A stretch of 64,000 nt of DNA from Pogonophryne albipinna (Eukaryota; Chordata; Actinopteri; Perciformes; Artedidraconidae): positions 4,149,208 to 4,213,207 of the forward strand of contig CM053253.1 of assembly GCA_028583405.1 (NCBI GenBank), read 5' to 3'. The position numbers and the translations under genes are program-made. The notes below the pieces were generated by a model. The model did no database searches, was not told the DNA's origin, and saw nothing but the letters and a program-made list of their open reading frames with translations. Positions within the stretch are counted from its first letter, which is position 1, and every line of letters begins with the position of its first letter. Below are positions 1 through 12,840 of the stretch, in pieces.

Positions 1-740
1 CTCCTGCTGATGTTCAGGTGTATATCAGTATGTAGTGTCTCTACTTTAAAGAGTCCTCTCCTGCTGATGTTCAGGTGTATATCAGTATGTAGTGTCTCTA
101 CTTTAAAGAGTCATCTCCTGCTGATGTTCAGGTGTATATCAGGATGTAGTGTCTCTACTTTAAAGAGTCCTCTCCTGCTGATGTTCAGGTGTATATCAGT
201 ATGTAGTGTCTCTACTTTAAAGAGTCTTCTCCTGCTGATGTTCAGGTGTATATCAGTATGTAGTGTCTCTACTTTAAAGAGTCCTCTCCTGCTGATGTTC
301 AGGTGTATATCAGTATGTAGTGTCTCTACTTTAAAGAGTCCTCTCCTGCTGATGATCAGGTGTATATCAGTATGTAGTGTCTCTACTTTAAAGAGTCCTC
401 TCCTGCTGATGATCAGGTGTATATCAGTATGTAGTGTCTCTACTTTAAAGAGTCCTCTCCTGCTGATGTTCAGGTGTATATCAGTATGTAGTGTCTCTAC
501 TTTAAAGAGTCCTCTCCTGCTGATGTTCAGGTGTATATCAGTATGTAGTGTCTCTACTGGGACATGTCTCAATGCTTTAATGTTCAAAAGCTCTTTATTT
601 TTCTCATACTGCCTGTGCTGCAGCACCTCTTTTCACCCTCTGTCTGAAACCAGAGCCCAGTCTGCTCTGATTGGTTAGCTGGCCGGCTCTGTTGTGATTG
701 GTCAACCGCTTCGAGATGTCCCGCCCCTTAGCACGTACAC
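1..740. repeat. 57-bp minisatellite plus 3' part of a TTAA-type MITE (family 1)
   Basis: About ten units of 57 bp, each carrying TTTAAAGAGTC, run from the window edge to about 555. Unique MITE sequence follows (TGGGACATGTCTC..., CTGATTGGTTAGCTGG...), shared with 5395-5687 and 54629-55014. The unit is 19 codons without stops, so both strands show long meaningless open frames. The 5' end is cut off by the window. Confidence 0.9.
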
Positions 741-1256
741 TGTTTACTCTAGTAGTGTAAATACGTTTTTTAAAAACTCGATTTTTACAAGCTGAATAAC
801 ACGAAAGTGAATAACACATTAATGCACAAGTGATTATTACACAATATCATAAAATGACTTTTTCTGCATAATAAGTACTTTTGTGTACATCAAGGATATT
901 TGTATATGATAAAATTAGATGTGGACGATAATCTTTAACATTGTCTTACAGTGAGAGCAGAGAAATGTAAATAAAGCTGAACATCTTTGATCGTTCGACT
1001 GTGACCGTCCTCCGCCTGCTTACTCAAACAAAAGGAGCCAAACCCAACATAAAGGTCGTGCAAAGAAACCACCGAGAGAACAAGAGCTCACGCAGGGAAC
1101 TCTTTAAATATCTTCAAAATGTAAACAAAAATGAAACGTTTATATACAGGGAAACAACATTTTGACCACAATAAGGAGATAACATTTATTTGGGGTGGAG
1201 TGTTGACGTATGTACAGAATGACAGGTAAAATGTTTAACAATAATGAATGATTACC

Positions 1257-1645
1257 TTGAAGGTAGGGTAGGTAGAATGGAGAAACCAGCTTGAGTGTGC
1301 TAGAATTTGAAAGTACACAACCGGAAAAAATCTGCCCCTTCCTTCAGACTTCCTTACAGAGCCCCTCCTCCAACACACATGAACGCGCACATGACCAATG
1401 AGGGCACGAGATAAGTTTGTGCAGAGATGGAAGGCTGACAGGCAGGTAGGCCATCCAGTTACTTTAGCCGGGCCGGCTCAGATGATTGGTTGTACTTTTT
1501 ACAGTATTACGGCTTCTACTGATGACATTTGTTATGGATTTTTAGTCAAAGCATTTAAGATATTCATTGCTATCGGGATGTTAAGAGCATTCCATGGAAT
1601 ATAACAAAAAGTGTTTCTGAAGTGAATGACCTACCCTACCTTTAA
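1257..1645. mobile_element. TTAA-ended MITE, family 3 (copy 1)
   Basis: About 390 bp with inverted ends AAGGTAGGGTAGGTAG and CTACCCTACCTTTAA. Near-identical in reverse orientation to 46128-46516. A short open frame inside it also occurs in the other copy and is not a gene. Confidence 0.82.
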
Positions 1646-1848
1646 ACTAGATTTTTACTACTGTCAGTTAAATACACCCTACTGTATATTGTGTGTACTC
1701 TAAAGCTAGTTTCCTCTTCACGTCCTTTCCTCTTCTTTCTTCTCTCTCAAACTTCTTGTCCAGAGATCTCTGTTATTTTCATTATAAGACTTAAAGCTCA
1801 AGTCATTACATTTCCAGGAATCAGGATGAAGAGAGTTCAAATGCATTT

Positions 1849-1983
<135 letters not shown>

Positions 1984-2180
1984 CCTAGCATTACTATACT
2001 TGTGGGGACCTACATCTGTTTACACAGTCACGTGTGGGGACTCGCCTCCCTTATGGGGACAAAATTGAGGTCCCCAGGAGGGGAATCATTAATTTTAGGA
2101 TGAAGACTTGGTTAGGGTTAGGATAAGTCTCCAGGAAATGCATGTAAGTCGATGTAATGTCCCCTGAAGTGATGTATACA

Positions 2181-2333
<153 letters not shown>

Positions 2334-2459
2334 ACACAGTTGGGTCTACCTTTTGAAGTGATAGGGGCTGACGCTCGGAGGATGGACAGATTTAGAAAGA
2401 GACAGCTGTCTAAATAGGGAGAAGATCTAAAAGCGAAGAGGAGAGATTTTTCCATCTAA

Positions 2460-3800
2460 ACTTCAAAAACACAAACTTCTTTAAGAGGTCACACACTCAG
2501 ACGAAGTCGCATAACTGGGGCGAACACAGGGAGGAGAAAATAAAGAGACAACAAGGTGACAGAGGGGTGAAAATGACAGATAATAATTGATAAGAAGGAC
2601 TTTTTTGGGCTGTTTCAACTGATGAAAAGTGGCTGCACTCTATGGTTGAGTAACATGTTTATCATGGGGACACATTGCATAAACTATTAGGGCAACAATA
2701 AGATGTTTGCAGATATTATTTTAGACAAAAGTCGTCCTTATTAGGATTTCAGTTTAATTCAATGTAGTTCGCTTGTTATGAGTCCATAGCACACTTTGAT
2801 TGAACTAAAGCAGTTCCATCAACTCACAAATAGCAGCTAAAATAGGATTTCATTATGTTATTATGTTGCTCTTTAAGATATTAAACTGATAAACAGAATG
2901 TTGTTTTCAACAAAATAATAAGCATAGATTGTTGTCCATAAAAAAGGGCCACATTTCTCAGGAATTTCAAAATAAGAGCGCAGCGAAAAGATAATGATAC
3001 GTATTTCCTATCTGAATGAAATTATAATGGCTTGATCATCATTTATAGATACATAAACATGTATTTATAAACCCCTGTAACTCAGCCCCTTTGTCACTGC
3101 TGATACATCTGACAGAATCTGAGTTAAAAAGACATAAAGTGAGTGATAAATGACATCAAAGTAAAATGTACACTCATTACAACTGGACTGAATCATTTTT
3201 TATCCAAATCGTGGTCATAGTTTTGTGATAAAGTCTCGTAAAAAAAGGTGAATCTGTTCTTAAATATGACGACTTTCTACAAATAAACTGTCTTTTTTCC
3301 TTGAAGTAAAACATAATAATGGTTTTAAGCACCCGGTCCTTTGGGCATTATGTTGTTTATGTGTTTGGAACCTTTTGTATTTCTGTTTATTACTATGAAG
3401 TGTGTTATTTGTGTGTGTTTATGTGTCCATTTATAGAGGAGATGATGAGTTTTGCTCTGTTTTGTTTCCATTGACCTGCGTGTATAGCTTTTAAATAACT
3501 TTCACCTTGGAGCTAAGTTTGAGTGGACAGCAGTGGACGCTGCATCGTGTCCCATTAATGATAACTGTGATTGGCACTGAGAGTAAACACATGAGGTCTG
3601 ACCTGTCAGTGAAAGTGGGTTACATCCCTCGTGAACACAGCAGTTTGCGGGTGTCTTATTTTTTAGGTCATCTCAGAGCTGCAGCGAGATGATTCGCTCC
3701 AAAGCAAACATCTAACGTCCGCTCGGGCAGATTTAGATCGGATTTAAGGGAAAAGTTGGAATTTCACGCTCTGCTGTTTCACAACTGACATTTTCCACAG
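2460..3800. other. AT-rich intergenic DNA, nothing recognised
   Basis: No gene, repeat family or RNA seen on either strand. Confidence 0.6.
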
Positions 3801-3817
3801 ACTTTTAACCCTTATAC

Positions 3818-3958
<141 letters not shown>

Positions 3959-4198
3959 CCACTGACCCCTTTTGCCCTCCATGTCTTTCCTCTGCAGAGA
4001 CTGACATCCTTATATAGAGCTGCAGCAGCGGAGCAGGACACTGTCCCCATTCCCACCATCCTCTCACCTGATTGGTTGATGAAGGAGACCCCTGCAACCT
4101 GTTGATGATACCGGAAGATGATCCATTTACACTGTGATTAGGAGAAAGGCCATTAAGTTAATCTCAATGGCTGTATCTCTATTTGTTTTCTTCTGTAC

Positions 4199-5687
4199 TT
4201 AAAGAGTCCTATCATGCTGGTGTTCAGGTGTATATCAGTATGTAGTGTCTCTACTTTAAAGAGTCCTCTCCTGCTGATGTTCAGGTGTATATCAGTATGT
4301 AGTGTCTCTACTTTAAAGAGTCATCTCCTGCTGATGTTCAGGTGTATATCAGTATGTAGTGTCTCTACTTTAAAGAGTCCTCTCCTGCTGGTGTTCAGTT
4401 GTATATCAGTATGTAGTGTCTCTACTTTAAAGAGTCCTCTCCTGCTGATGTTCAGGTGTATATCAGTATGTAGTGTCTCTACTTTAAAGAGTCATCTCCT
4501 GCTGATGTTCAGGTGTATATCAGTATGTAGTGTCTCTACTTTAAAGAGTCCTCTCCTGCTGATGTTCAGGTGTATATCAGTATGTAGTGTCTCTACTTTA
4601 AAGAGTCCTCTCCTGCTGATGTTCAGGTGTATATCAGTATGTAGTGTCTCTACTTTAAAGAGTCCTCTCCTGCTGATGTTCAGGTGTATATCAGTATGTA
4701 GTGTCTCTACTTTAAAGAGTCCTCTCCTGCTGATGTTCAGGTGTATATCAGTATGTAGTGTCTCTACTTTAAAGAGTCCTCTCCTGCTGATGTTCAGGTG
4801 TATATCAGTATGTAGTGTCTCTACTTTAAAGAGTCCTCTCCTGCTGATGTTCAGGTGTATATCAGTATGTAGTGTCTCTACTTTAAAGAGTCCTCTCCTG
4901 TTGATGTTCAGGTGTATATCAGTATGTAGTGTCTCTACTTTAAAGAGTCCTCTCCTGCTGATGTTCAGGTGTATATCAGTATGTAGTGTCTCTACTTTAA
5001 AGAGTCCTCTCCTGCTGGTGTTCAGGTGTATATCAGTATGTAGTGTCTCTACTTTAAAGAGTCCTCTCCTGCTGATGTTCAGGTGTATATCAGTATGTAG
5101 TGTCTCTACTTTAAAGAGTCCTCTCCTGCTGATGTTCAGGTGTATATCAGTATGTAGTGTCTCTACTTTAAAGAGTCCTCTCCTGCTGATGTTCAGGTGT
5201 ATATCAGTATGTAGTGTCTCTACTTTAAAGAGTCCTCTCCTGCTGATGTTCAGGTGTATATTAGTATGTAGTGTCTCTACTTTAAAGAGTCCTCTCCTGC
5301 TGATGTTCAGGTGTATATCAGTATGTAGTGTCTCTACTTTAAAGAGTCCTCTCCTGCTGATGTTCAGGTGTATATCAGTATGTAGTGTCTCTACTGGGAC
5401 ATGTCTCCATGCTTTAATGTTCAAAAAGCTCTTTATTCTTCTCATACTGTCTGTGCTGCAGCACCTCTTTTCACCCTCTGTCTGAAACCAGAGCCCAGTC
5501 TGCTCTGATTGGTTAGCTGGTCGGCACTGTTGTTATTGGTTAACCGCTTAGAGATGTCCCGCGCCTTAGCCTATCACGTGCAATGTGTTGGAATGTTAGC
5601 CATTAACGTGAGTGTTACTTAGTGATGTCACTTTGTTCTGGAAGTAAACAAAGGAGTCCAATGGTAACGTTTCAGGTGGGGAGGGAA
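4199..5687. repeat. Family 1 MITE with about 21 copies of a 57-bp unit
   Basis: Starts TTAAAGAGTCCTATCATGCT, then about 21 near-identical 57-bp units to 5394, then the unique MITE body, fading out near 5687 before its 3' terminus. Each unit begins with the element's own terminus. The first unit is the most diverged, as expected for an array edge. No protein is encoded. Confidence 0.9.
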
Positions 5688-5877
5688 CTTAACTTAGTTG
5701 CCAACGACTGACCTTCAATCACAGCTACTGCATCTTTAAACTCAGCATTCATTTGGTCTCAACTTCAAATCTGTGAAGTTTTCACCCGCATCAGACAGAT
5801 TGGACAGACAAGATAAAGAACCTCCTCTCTTTTAGTTTCCTGCTGCAGAAGGTGTTTCCAGGAACATATTTTAAAAT

Positions 5878-7903
5878 CAAATCAAGTTTTATTTATATAG
5901 CACATTTATAAACGATTTTTGGTCGAGCCAAAGTGCTGTACATATAATAAAAATAGCCTACAGTAGAGACACTTTACAGCAAATACAACAGCACAGATTG
6001 TTCAGAATATCAGTATGAGAAAAATGACACCCTCTATCCTTAGACCCTCTGTCCTTAGACCCTCTGTCCTTAGACCCTCACATCGTACAAGGAAAAACTT
6101 CCAGAGAAAACCCACAGTTTAAAGGGAACATGGGAGAAACCTCAGGGAGAGCAACAGAGGAGGGATCCCTCTCCCAGGACGGACAGACGTGCAATAGATG
6201 CCGTGTGTAAATCGAAGGGATAATACATTTTACAGCATACAGACCGAATGTTAGGAAATGCATGTGTCTGTAATAAGAAGATGAATCCACGAGGACGTCA
6301 GCTACAATCCTGTGGAAGCCATCAGGGAAGCAGCATGACAAGACCCAAGGCAGGACCGCAGAGACAGGTTCAGCCACGACCCGAAGTCCACGACTTAATC
6401 CAGAACTCAGGATAGAGGATCCAGGACACAGGACTACAGCAAGAGGATCAGCCTCGACTCCGGATCCCGGCGTAGATATAGATACAAAACAAGAACAAAG
6501 ATTTGGCTGGGTTAATCGGAACAAGAGAATACACAGACACAGACAGAGAGGGAAAAGGTCATTGGATAAAAGTTATTCTTGATAACCCTCTAGAAAGATC
6601 TCATGAACTTCCCCACTCAATCTATCAAGACCCGAGCAGTTCTATTAGATATAGATAAGAAACAGAGATAGGGAGCACAACAACCTATCTCTTCGTCAGA
6701 TGTACTCCCCCGCTTATCTAAGCGATTCTGTACCCGTTACCCTCTACAAGGCCATAGACCAGCAGAGGGAAAATGGGGGGTGGGTAAGGGTAAGGGTTTT
6801 TAAGAATAAACCACAAGGGTCTAAAGGGAAAAAATATTAAATATAAGGTACTATATTTTAAGTAATCCTATCTACTATTCTTATATTTGAATAATGTATA
6901 AACTATTTTAAAAATACTTTATGAAATCCTATGTTATGTTATAAATATTAAAATAAAGAACTAAATGAATAAATAAATAACTAAATAAATGAATAAATAG
7001 ATAATTAAACAAAAGCCAGAGAGAAAAAGTGAGTTTTAAGTGTTGATTTAAAACCCCCCAGGGTCTGGGCCGACCTCACATGGAGGGGCAAAGTATTCCA
7101 GAGCCTAGGGCCCGCCGCTGCGAAAGCTCGATGCCCTCGGGTTTGAAGCCTGGTCTTAGGCACTATCAACAGCAGCTGATCAGCCGACCTTAAGGCTCTG
7201 CCTGGGGTGTAGCGATGGAGGAGTTCGGCTATATAGGCAGGAGCCAGCCCATTTAGGGCTTTAAAAACAAATAAAAGGAGTTTAAAATCAATTCTGAACC
7301 GAATTGGAAGCCAGTGCAATGAAGCCAGAATTGGGGTGATGTGGTCGCGCTTTTTATGGCCAGTCAGAAGACGTGCAGCTGCATTCTGAACTAGCTGGAG
7401 GCGTCTAATTGAGGCCTGATCCATACCCACATACAGAGCATTACAATAATTCAGTCTCGAGGTAACAAAGGCGTTAATAACCCTTTCTAGGTCTTTAAAA
7501 GATAAAAAAACGACTTGGTCTTAGCCAATAGTCGTATTTTGAAAAAGTAGGTCTTGACTACAGTGCTAACCTGCTTATCAAATTTAAAGGCGCTGTTGAA
7601 GGTCACTCCAAGGTTCATAACAGAGGGGAGGATATTTTTATTGAGGGAGCCCAGAATATCAACCGGGGAGACTGTTGGTTGGGGTCCAAAAAAGATGACC
7701 TCGGTCTTGCTCTCATTGAGGGTGAGGAAGTTTTGGCTCAGCCAGGATTGAATCTCTGTTAAGCAGTCCTTCAACTGCTGTAGTGAGTTGGCATTTTGAT
7801 TGAGAGGCAGATAAATCTGTACATCATCAGCGTAACAATGGAAGGGGATATTATGTTTTCTGAGAATTGAACCTAGGGGCAGTATTTTACTATGACCTAC
7901 AAG
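5878..7903 (-). mobile_element. L2-like LINE, 5'-truncated, with 3' UTR
   Basis: On the minus strand, 7870-7810 reads LRKHNIPFHCYADDVQIYLP, with the YADD catalytic motif of reverse transcriptase. Then come CLTEIQSWLSQNFLTLNESK (7774-7487 frame) and LQLVQNAAARLLTGHKKRDH through GPRLWNTLP (7430-7005 frame), in typical L2/CR1-group order. Frames are interrupted. The stretch to about 5878 looks like its 3' UTR and ends at ATTTATATAGCAC/TTGATTT sequence common at fish LINE/SINE tails. Confidence 0.8.
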
Positions 7904-9350
7904 GTTAGAACCATACCAGCAATGCTGTTCTGCTGTTGAGTAATTACGTTAATGTCTTCAGGCAGGTAGCTGCACGCCCTGAGCAGGCAAGGAGCATTCA
8001 CTTGTATGTGAGTCAGCAGAGTTATTTGATCAACTTAATGCTGGATCTACGGACAAAAGAGTTGAAAGCATTAATGATATTAAACTGAGAGTCAATTTCC
8101 TGCTGATTATTAATGTTCTGTGCGTGCTGACGACAGTGTACACAGTAAGTCCTTCTGCTTGGAAATGTGCTGCAGCTATAAACTGTGATATTCTTACAGT
8201 TTACATGTTTGTGTATTTTAGAGTAGGGTCCTCACAATTGGACTTAGCACGTTTTATAGTTGTTAAGACTAAGTCTGCCATAAAATAGTTGTATTGGTCC
8301 ATTTCAACCTGCAGGAGTTTCTGATCACTCGGGTTGCATGATTTACTGCAAAATGTGATAAAGTCTAGACTGTTCAAAACAAATTAAAGATATCTCCTCA
8401 CATCTTTACTGCAGAACCTAAATCACCTGACGAACAGCCAAGAAGTCCTTCACTGACTGACACTTAAAAAGCCATTTGTTTACTGTTTTGTAATGTTTAA
8501 AAGAGACCTTATTGTTTCCCTTTCTTCATATAGGTACATGTAATTCAGGTCACAGGTTTATCTGCATTTACATTATTATTGTTTTAACCAAATGCAAAGT
8601 TTATGTTCCAGATGTACCAACTACGGCCACAAGGTGGTGCCTTTGAGTAACAGTAGTCACAGTAGAGGCACATCATACAAATATGAAACTGAAAATAAGC
8701 ATATTTCCTCTTTAACATGTCGTTCTTTCTCACCAAAGATATCAGAAAGATCTACATTAACTGCAAAAAGAAATGCATTCCTGAAGCCCACGACTCTGAT
8801 AACTACAAACTAAAAAACTGATAAGGCTCAGTCTAGATGTAGAAGAGTCAGATACTGAACCACAGTATGTGTGACTTTAGATGGTGAAGATTATCTTTGG
8901 GTAAAGCATCTAATGCATGTGAACTGAAGCCGGATCTTTATAGGACTTACCTCTTTCCTGAGGCGTGATGAACGCTGGAGAAATGGAGGTGAATCATGTC
9001 AAACAGATGATGAATAAAAGCTTATAACTAAAATAAAGATGAACTATTCAGACCTTGTGGTTAAATGCCATTGGTTTATTACTTCAGGCCAAAAAACGGG
9101 AACATTCAGAGAGAAAGATAAGAGCTGTAACACCTGACATAAACCTTAGACTTGACATAAAAAGGCACATATAGTTTTACAGCCTACGGTTTTCAGGCCT
9201 AGAGTTTGGTGTTTTGGACGTCAACTTCCTTCATGAACTTTCCTGAACTGAAAACATCCTGTGAAAAGGTTAAAGTTTTAGCTCTGAAACACGGACAACA
9301 CCCCAACCGGACAACGTGTTCAAGACCTGTAAATCACATATTCAAAACCT
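7904..9350. other. Intergenic DNA, nothing recognised
   Basis: Only short chance open frames. Confidence 0.6.
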
Positions 9351-9352
9351 AA

Positions 9353-9491
<139 letters not shown>

Positions 9492-9499
9492 TTGAGGAA

Positions 9500-10900
9500 G
9501 TTGTTTGCACAAAGACCTGAAAGCTTCCTTATAGCATGACCTTTTAAATACAATAAAGTTCTCTGTTTTGTTACAGTCTTAATTTGTGTGTGAATTTCTT
9601 CAAACCACCCCGACCCTTACCAACCAAAAGAGGTCTGATTATGTCGCTTGAACAACAACTTACAATCTATTTTTTAAGCTTCAGCCATCATTCTCATGTA
9701 TTAAGCTGGAGTCATTATAATAAAGTAGAGGTTTGGATTGTGGACTGTGAATTTGTCACTTCCGTATTGTGGTCATTATCACAGTATTTGTCACCATTAA
9801 TATTTTGTCTCTATATCTTATAGTTTAAAACTTTTCCCTGACAGTTTTTACACCCTTTTATTAAAGTAACATTTTTGGTGTAGGGCTTTTACCGTAACTA
9901 AATGCTCAAGGAACTGGAGGTGGTTCTGCTGTCAGTCACAGTTTCAATAGCACAGAACAATATCGACCTCTAGTGGTGAAAAAAACCAAAGCAGTACATA
10001 AACACAGATCAGTGACCAGTCAAAGGAAGTAGCTCCACATAATACAACATATAACAGCAAATAGTGTTCTAAAATATCACCAAGAAAGAAAGTTTCCAAG
10101 TGCATAACTTCTTGCCTTTTTGATCTCATTTCCAAATGAACACCTGGATCAAGAAAAGTCCCAATATTCAAAAGCTCTCAATGTTAATGCTCCTAGAACA
10201 CATTGTAATCAGATTTTAAACTATCAGATCACCCTTTGATGAGCCTGATATTATTTAAAATTCTTTATAAGTCAACAAATCCCAGGAAAAGACTCAAATT
10301 AGCATCTCAAAACTGTTCTAACTTCCAGTCTCTGGTTTTAGGCACCACGCCCATTGATTCCTACAGAAGATAAGGTTTTAAAAACTAAAAAAAGATATCC
10401 TATTCAGTATTCTCCCAGTATATTCCATTAAACATCTGGTGTCCCAGTGAGTGGTTGTGGCAACAGGACAATGTAAGTTCAAAGTAAATTACAGTGTGCT
10501 TGTTCACAATGAAGGAACATGTTACCCAGTGCAGCAGTGAGGCTCATTGATGTGTTTTTAACAGCTTTTGGACAACAACAGAGCTGTTTGGGCCAAAGGA
10601 AGAAGATATAACAGGCTTTGATACACCCAATACTTGTAAGAAGATACATCGACTGTGGGTTTAGGTCTGAAAATAAGTAGGCGTATGATGTCATTTAAGG
10701 ATCCTCAAACAATGGAAGTGAAGAGTAGTCCAAAATCTGCCCTCACCCCGAAAAAATGTTCTCACTGAAACTGGTTCTCACACAAAAAGTGGTTTCATCA
10801 GTATTCCAGGCAGATGGGTTTCTTTTAATAAAATCATCTGGCTCTGGTTCCCAGTAAAACCAACACTAGACCACCAGGGGGCAGCAGAAAGGAGAGTGTG
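9500..10900. other. Intergenic DNA, nothing recognised
   Basis: Only short chance open frames lie between the two TG microsatellites. Confidence 0.6.
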
Positions 10901-10926
10901 TTTACATGTGTGTGTATTCTGGTGTT

Positions 10927-11090
<164 letters not shown>

Positions 11091-11221
11091 TCAGTTAGAG
11101 AGAAAAGTGAAAGCCAAAAAGAGCAAAAGAAAGTATGCATGCATGATCGTGCAGACAAATGTGTGTATTTGTGTGAGTGCCAACCTTGTTTGTATGCTTG
11201 CAGGCCTGTCACTGTGTGAGT

Positions 11222-11469
<248 letters not shown>

Positions 11470-11717
11470 ACAAAGGCTCCATCCAGCCATACTGCAGATA
11501 GCTGCTTGTTCCCAGAGACCCTCAGAGCTCCAGGACGCCCAGTCTCTCTGCTATCTGCAGCCCAGACACAGCAGCCCCGACACGGACACGGACCCTCACC
11601 CTACGCCCCCCCTCCTGGAGCTCCAGTGCCTGTTTGGATTACTAATGGATGGGAAGAACACAGTCCAGTTTTAAAGTGGGAAACCTGGGGGTATTGACAG
11701 ATTAAAACCACAAGCCT

Positions 11718-11755
11718 GAGAAGAGAAGAGAAGAGAAGAGAAGAGAAGAGAAGAC
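11718..11755. repeat. (GAGAA)n microsatellite
   Basis: Seven to eight pentamers in the gpr37l1 upstream region, possibly within its 5' UTR. Confidence 0.95.
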
Positions 11756-12153
11756 ACCTTCATCTTTTCTGGACTACAAACCAATAAAAAATCTATTGGA
11801 CGATCTAGCAAACATCTGCATTTCTTCATCATCTAGAAACTTTCTGAAACGTTGGTAGACATCTAGCAACCAGCTGCAAGCTTTGGTGCATTTTAACCTT
11901 TTTTCTTCCCTGGAATTGTCGTCTTTACTCAACAAACTTCTGTCTTGAAGTCATTTTCCAGAATCTCTGAACTAGAGTTGCTTCTCTCTGAAAGGTACCG
12001 TAGACTTTGCTAAGCATCAAGTTGGTCATTTGGTTCCTGAATATTGGCACTTTTTGGGAACTTTCTTGGCATTTTAATTGAAGCTCAGCACCTAGGTCTG
12101 AAGTTCAATAAGAAGAATCTTAAGAGGGATCATCCACATTAAATATTTGGATC

Positions 12154-12840
12154 ATGGCCCCTACTCTTGCTTTGTGGTTGGGCCTTTTTCTGCCGCTTCT
12201 GTTGACGGACGCAAAGACCGTTCAGCAACCTGACAGTCAGAGCGACACCCTCAACAAACCCTCATCCCTCGTCAAACTGGAACCACTCTGGACCTCCATG
12301 CAGCTCAAGACCGGCGAGGCCCCCAACAAGAGCCTCCCACTCCCAGAAATGCTGGATCTAGATGTGGACCAACCCCGGCGCCTGGCCCGCGGCGCAGAGG
12401 AAGAAGAACAACAGTCCACCTTCAGCCAGTCCTTTGAGAACGACTCCGTCACGACACCGCAGGACACAGCGTTTGACAACGGGACTAAAGTAGCAGCAGG
12501 AGACCACAACGATCACGAGGTCCACGGAAACACCTCCAGCTTGGACCCCCCAGGACTCTTCAACCCGTTCTACCCGCTGGCGGAAGGCTCGTACGCGGCC
12601 TACGCGGTCCTGTTCCTGGCTGGCCTCGTTCTGGCGCTGGGCGTGGTGGGAAACATGGCCGTCATGTGCATCGTCTGGAACAACTACTATATGAGGTCTG
12701 CTTGGAACTACCTGCTGGCCAGCATGGCGTTCTGGGACTTCCTGGTCCTGGTGCTATGCCTTCCTGTGGTGGTCCACAACCAGCTGTCCAATAGGAGGAT
12801 CCTTGGTGACATCACCTGCCGCATGGTTCCCTATATGGAG
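12154..12840 (+). CDS. gpr37l1: gpr37l1 coding exon 1 (signal peptide, ectodomain, TM1-TM2, ECL1)
   Basis: Encodes residues 1-229, starting at the only in-frame ATG that begins a hydrophobic leader (MAPTLALWLGLFLPLLL). It ends PYME just before GTGGGTG, a donor at the same place as the TM3-boundary intron of the family. Open reading continues 110 bp into the intron, so an open-frame prediction overruns the exon. Confidence 0.94.

Noticed and set aside
7005..7774. Apparent protein-coding genes on the minus strand
   Set aside because: Reverse-transcriptase pieces of a dead L2-like LINE with broken frames; annotated as a mobile element instead.
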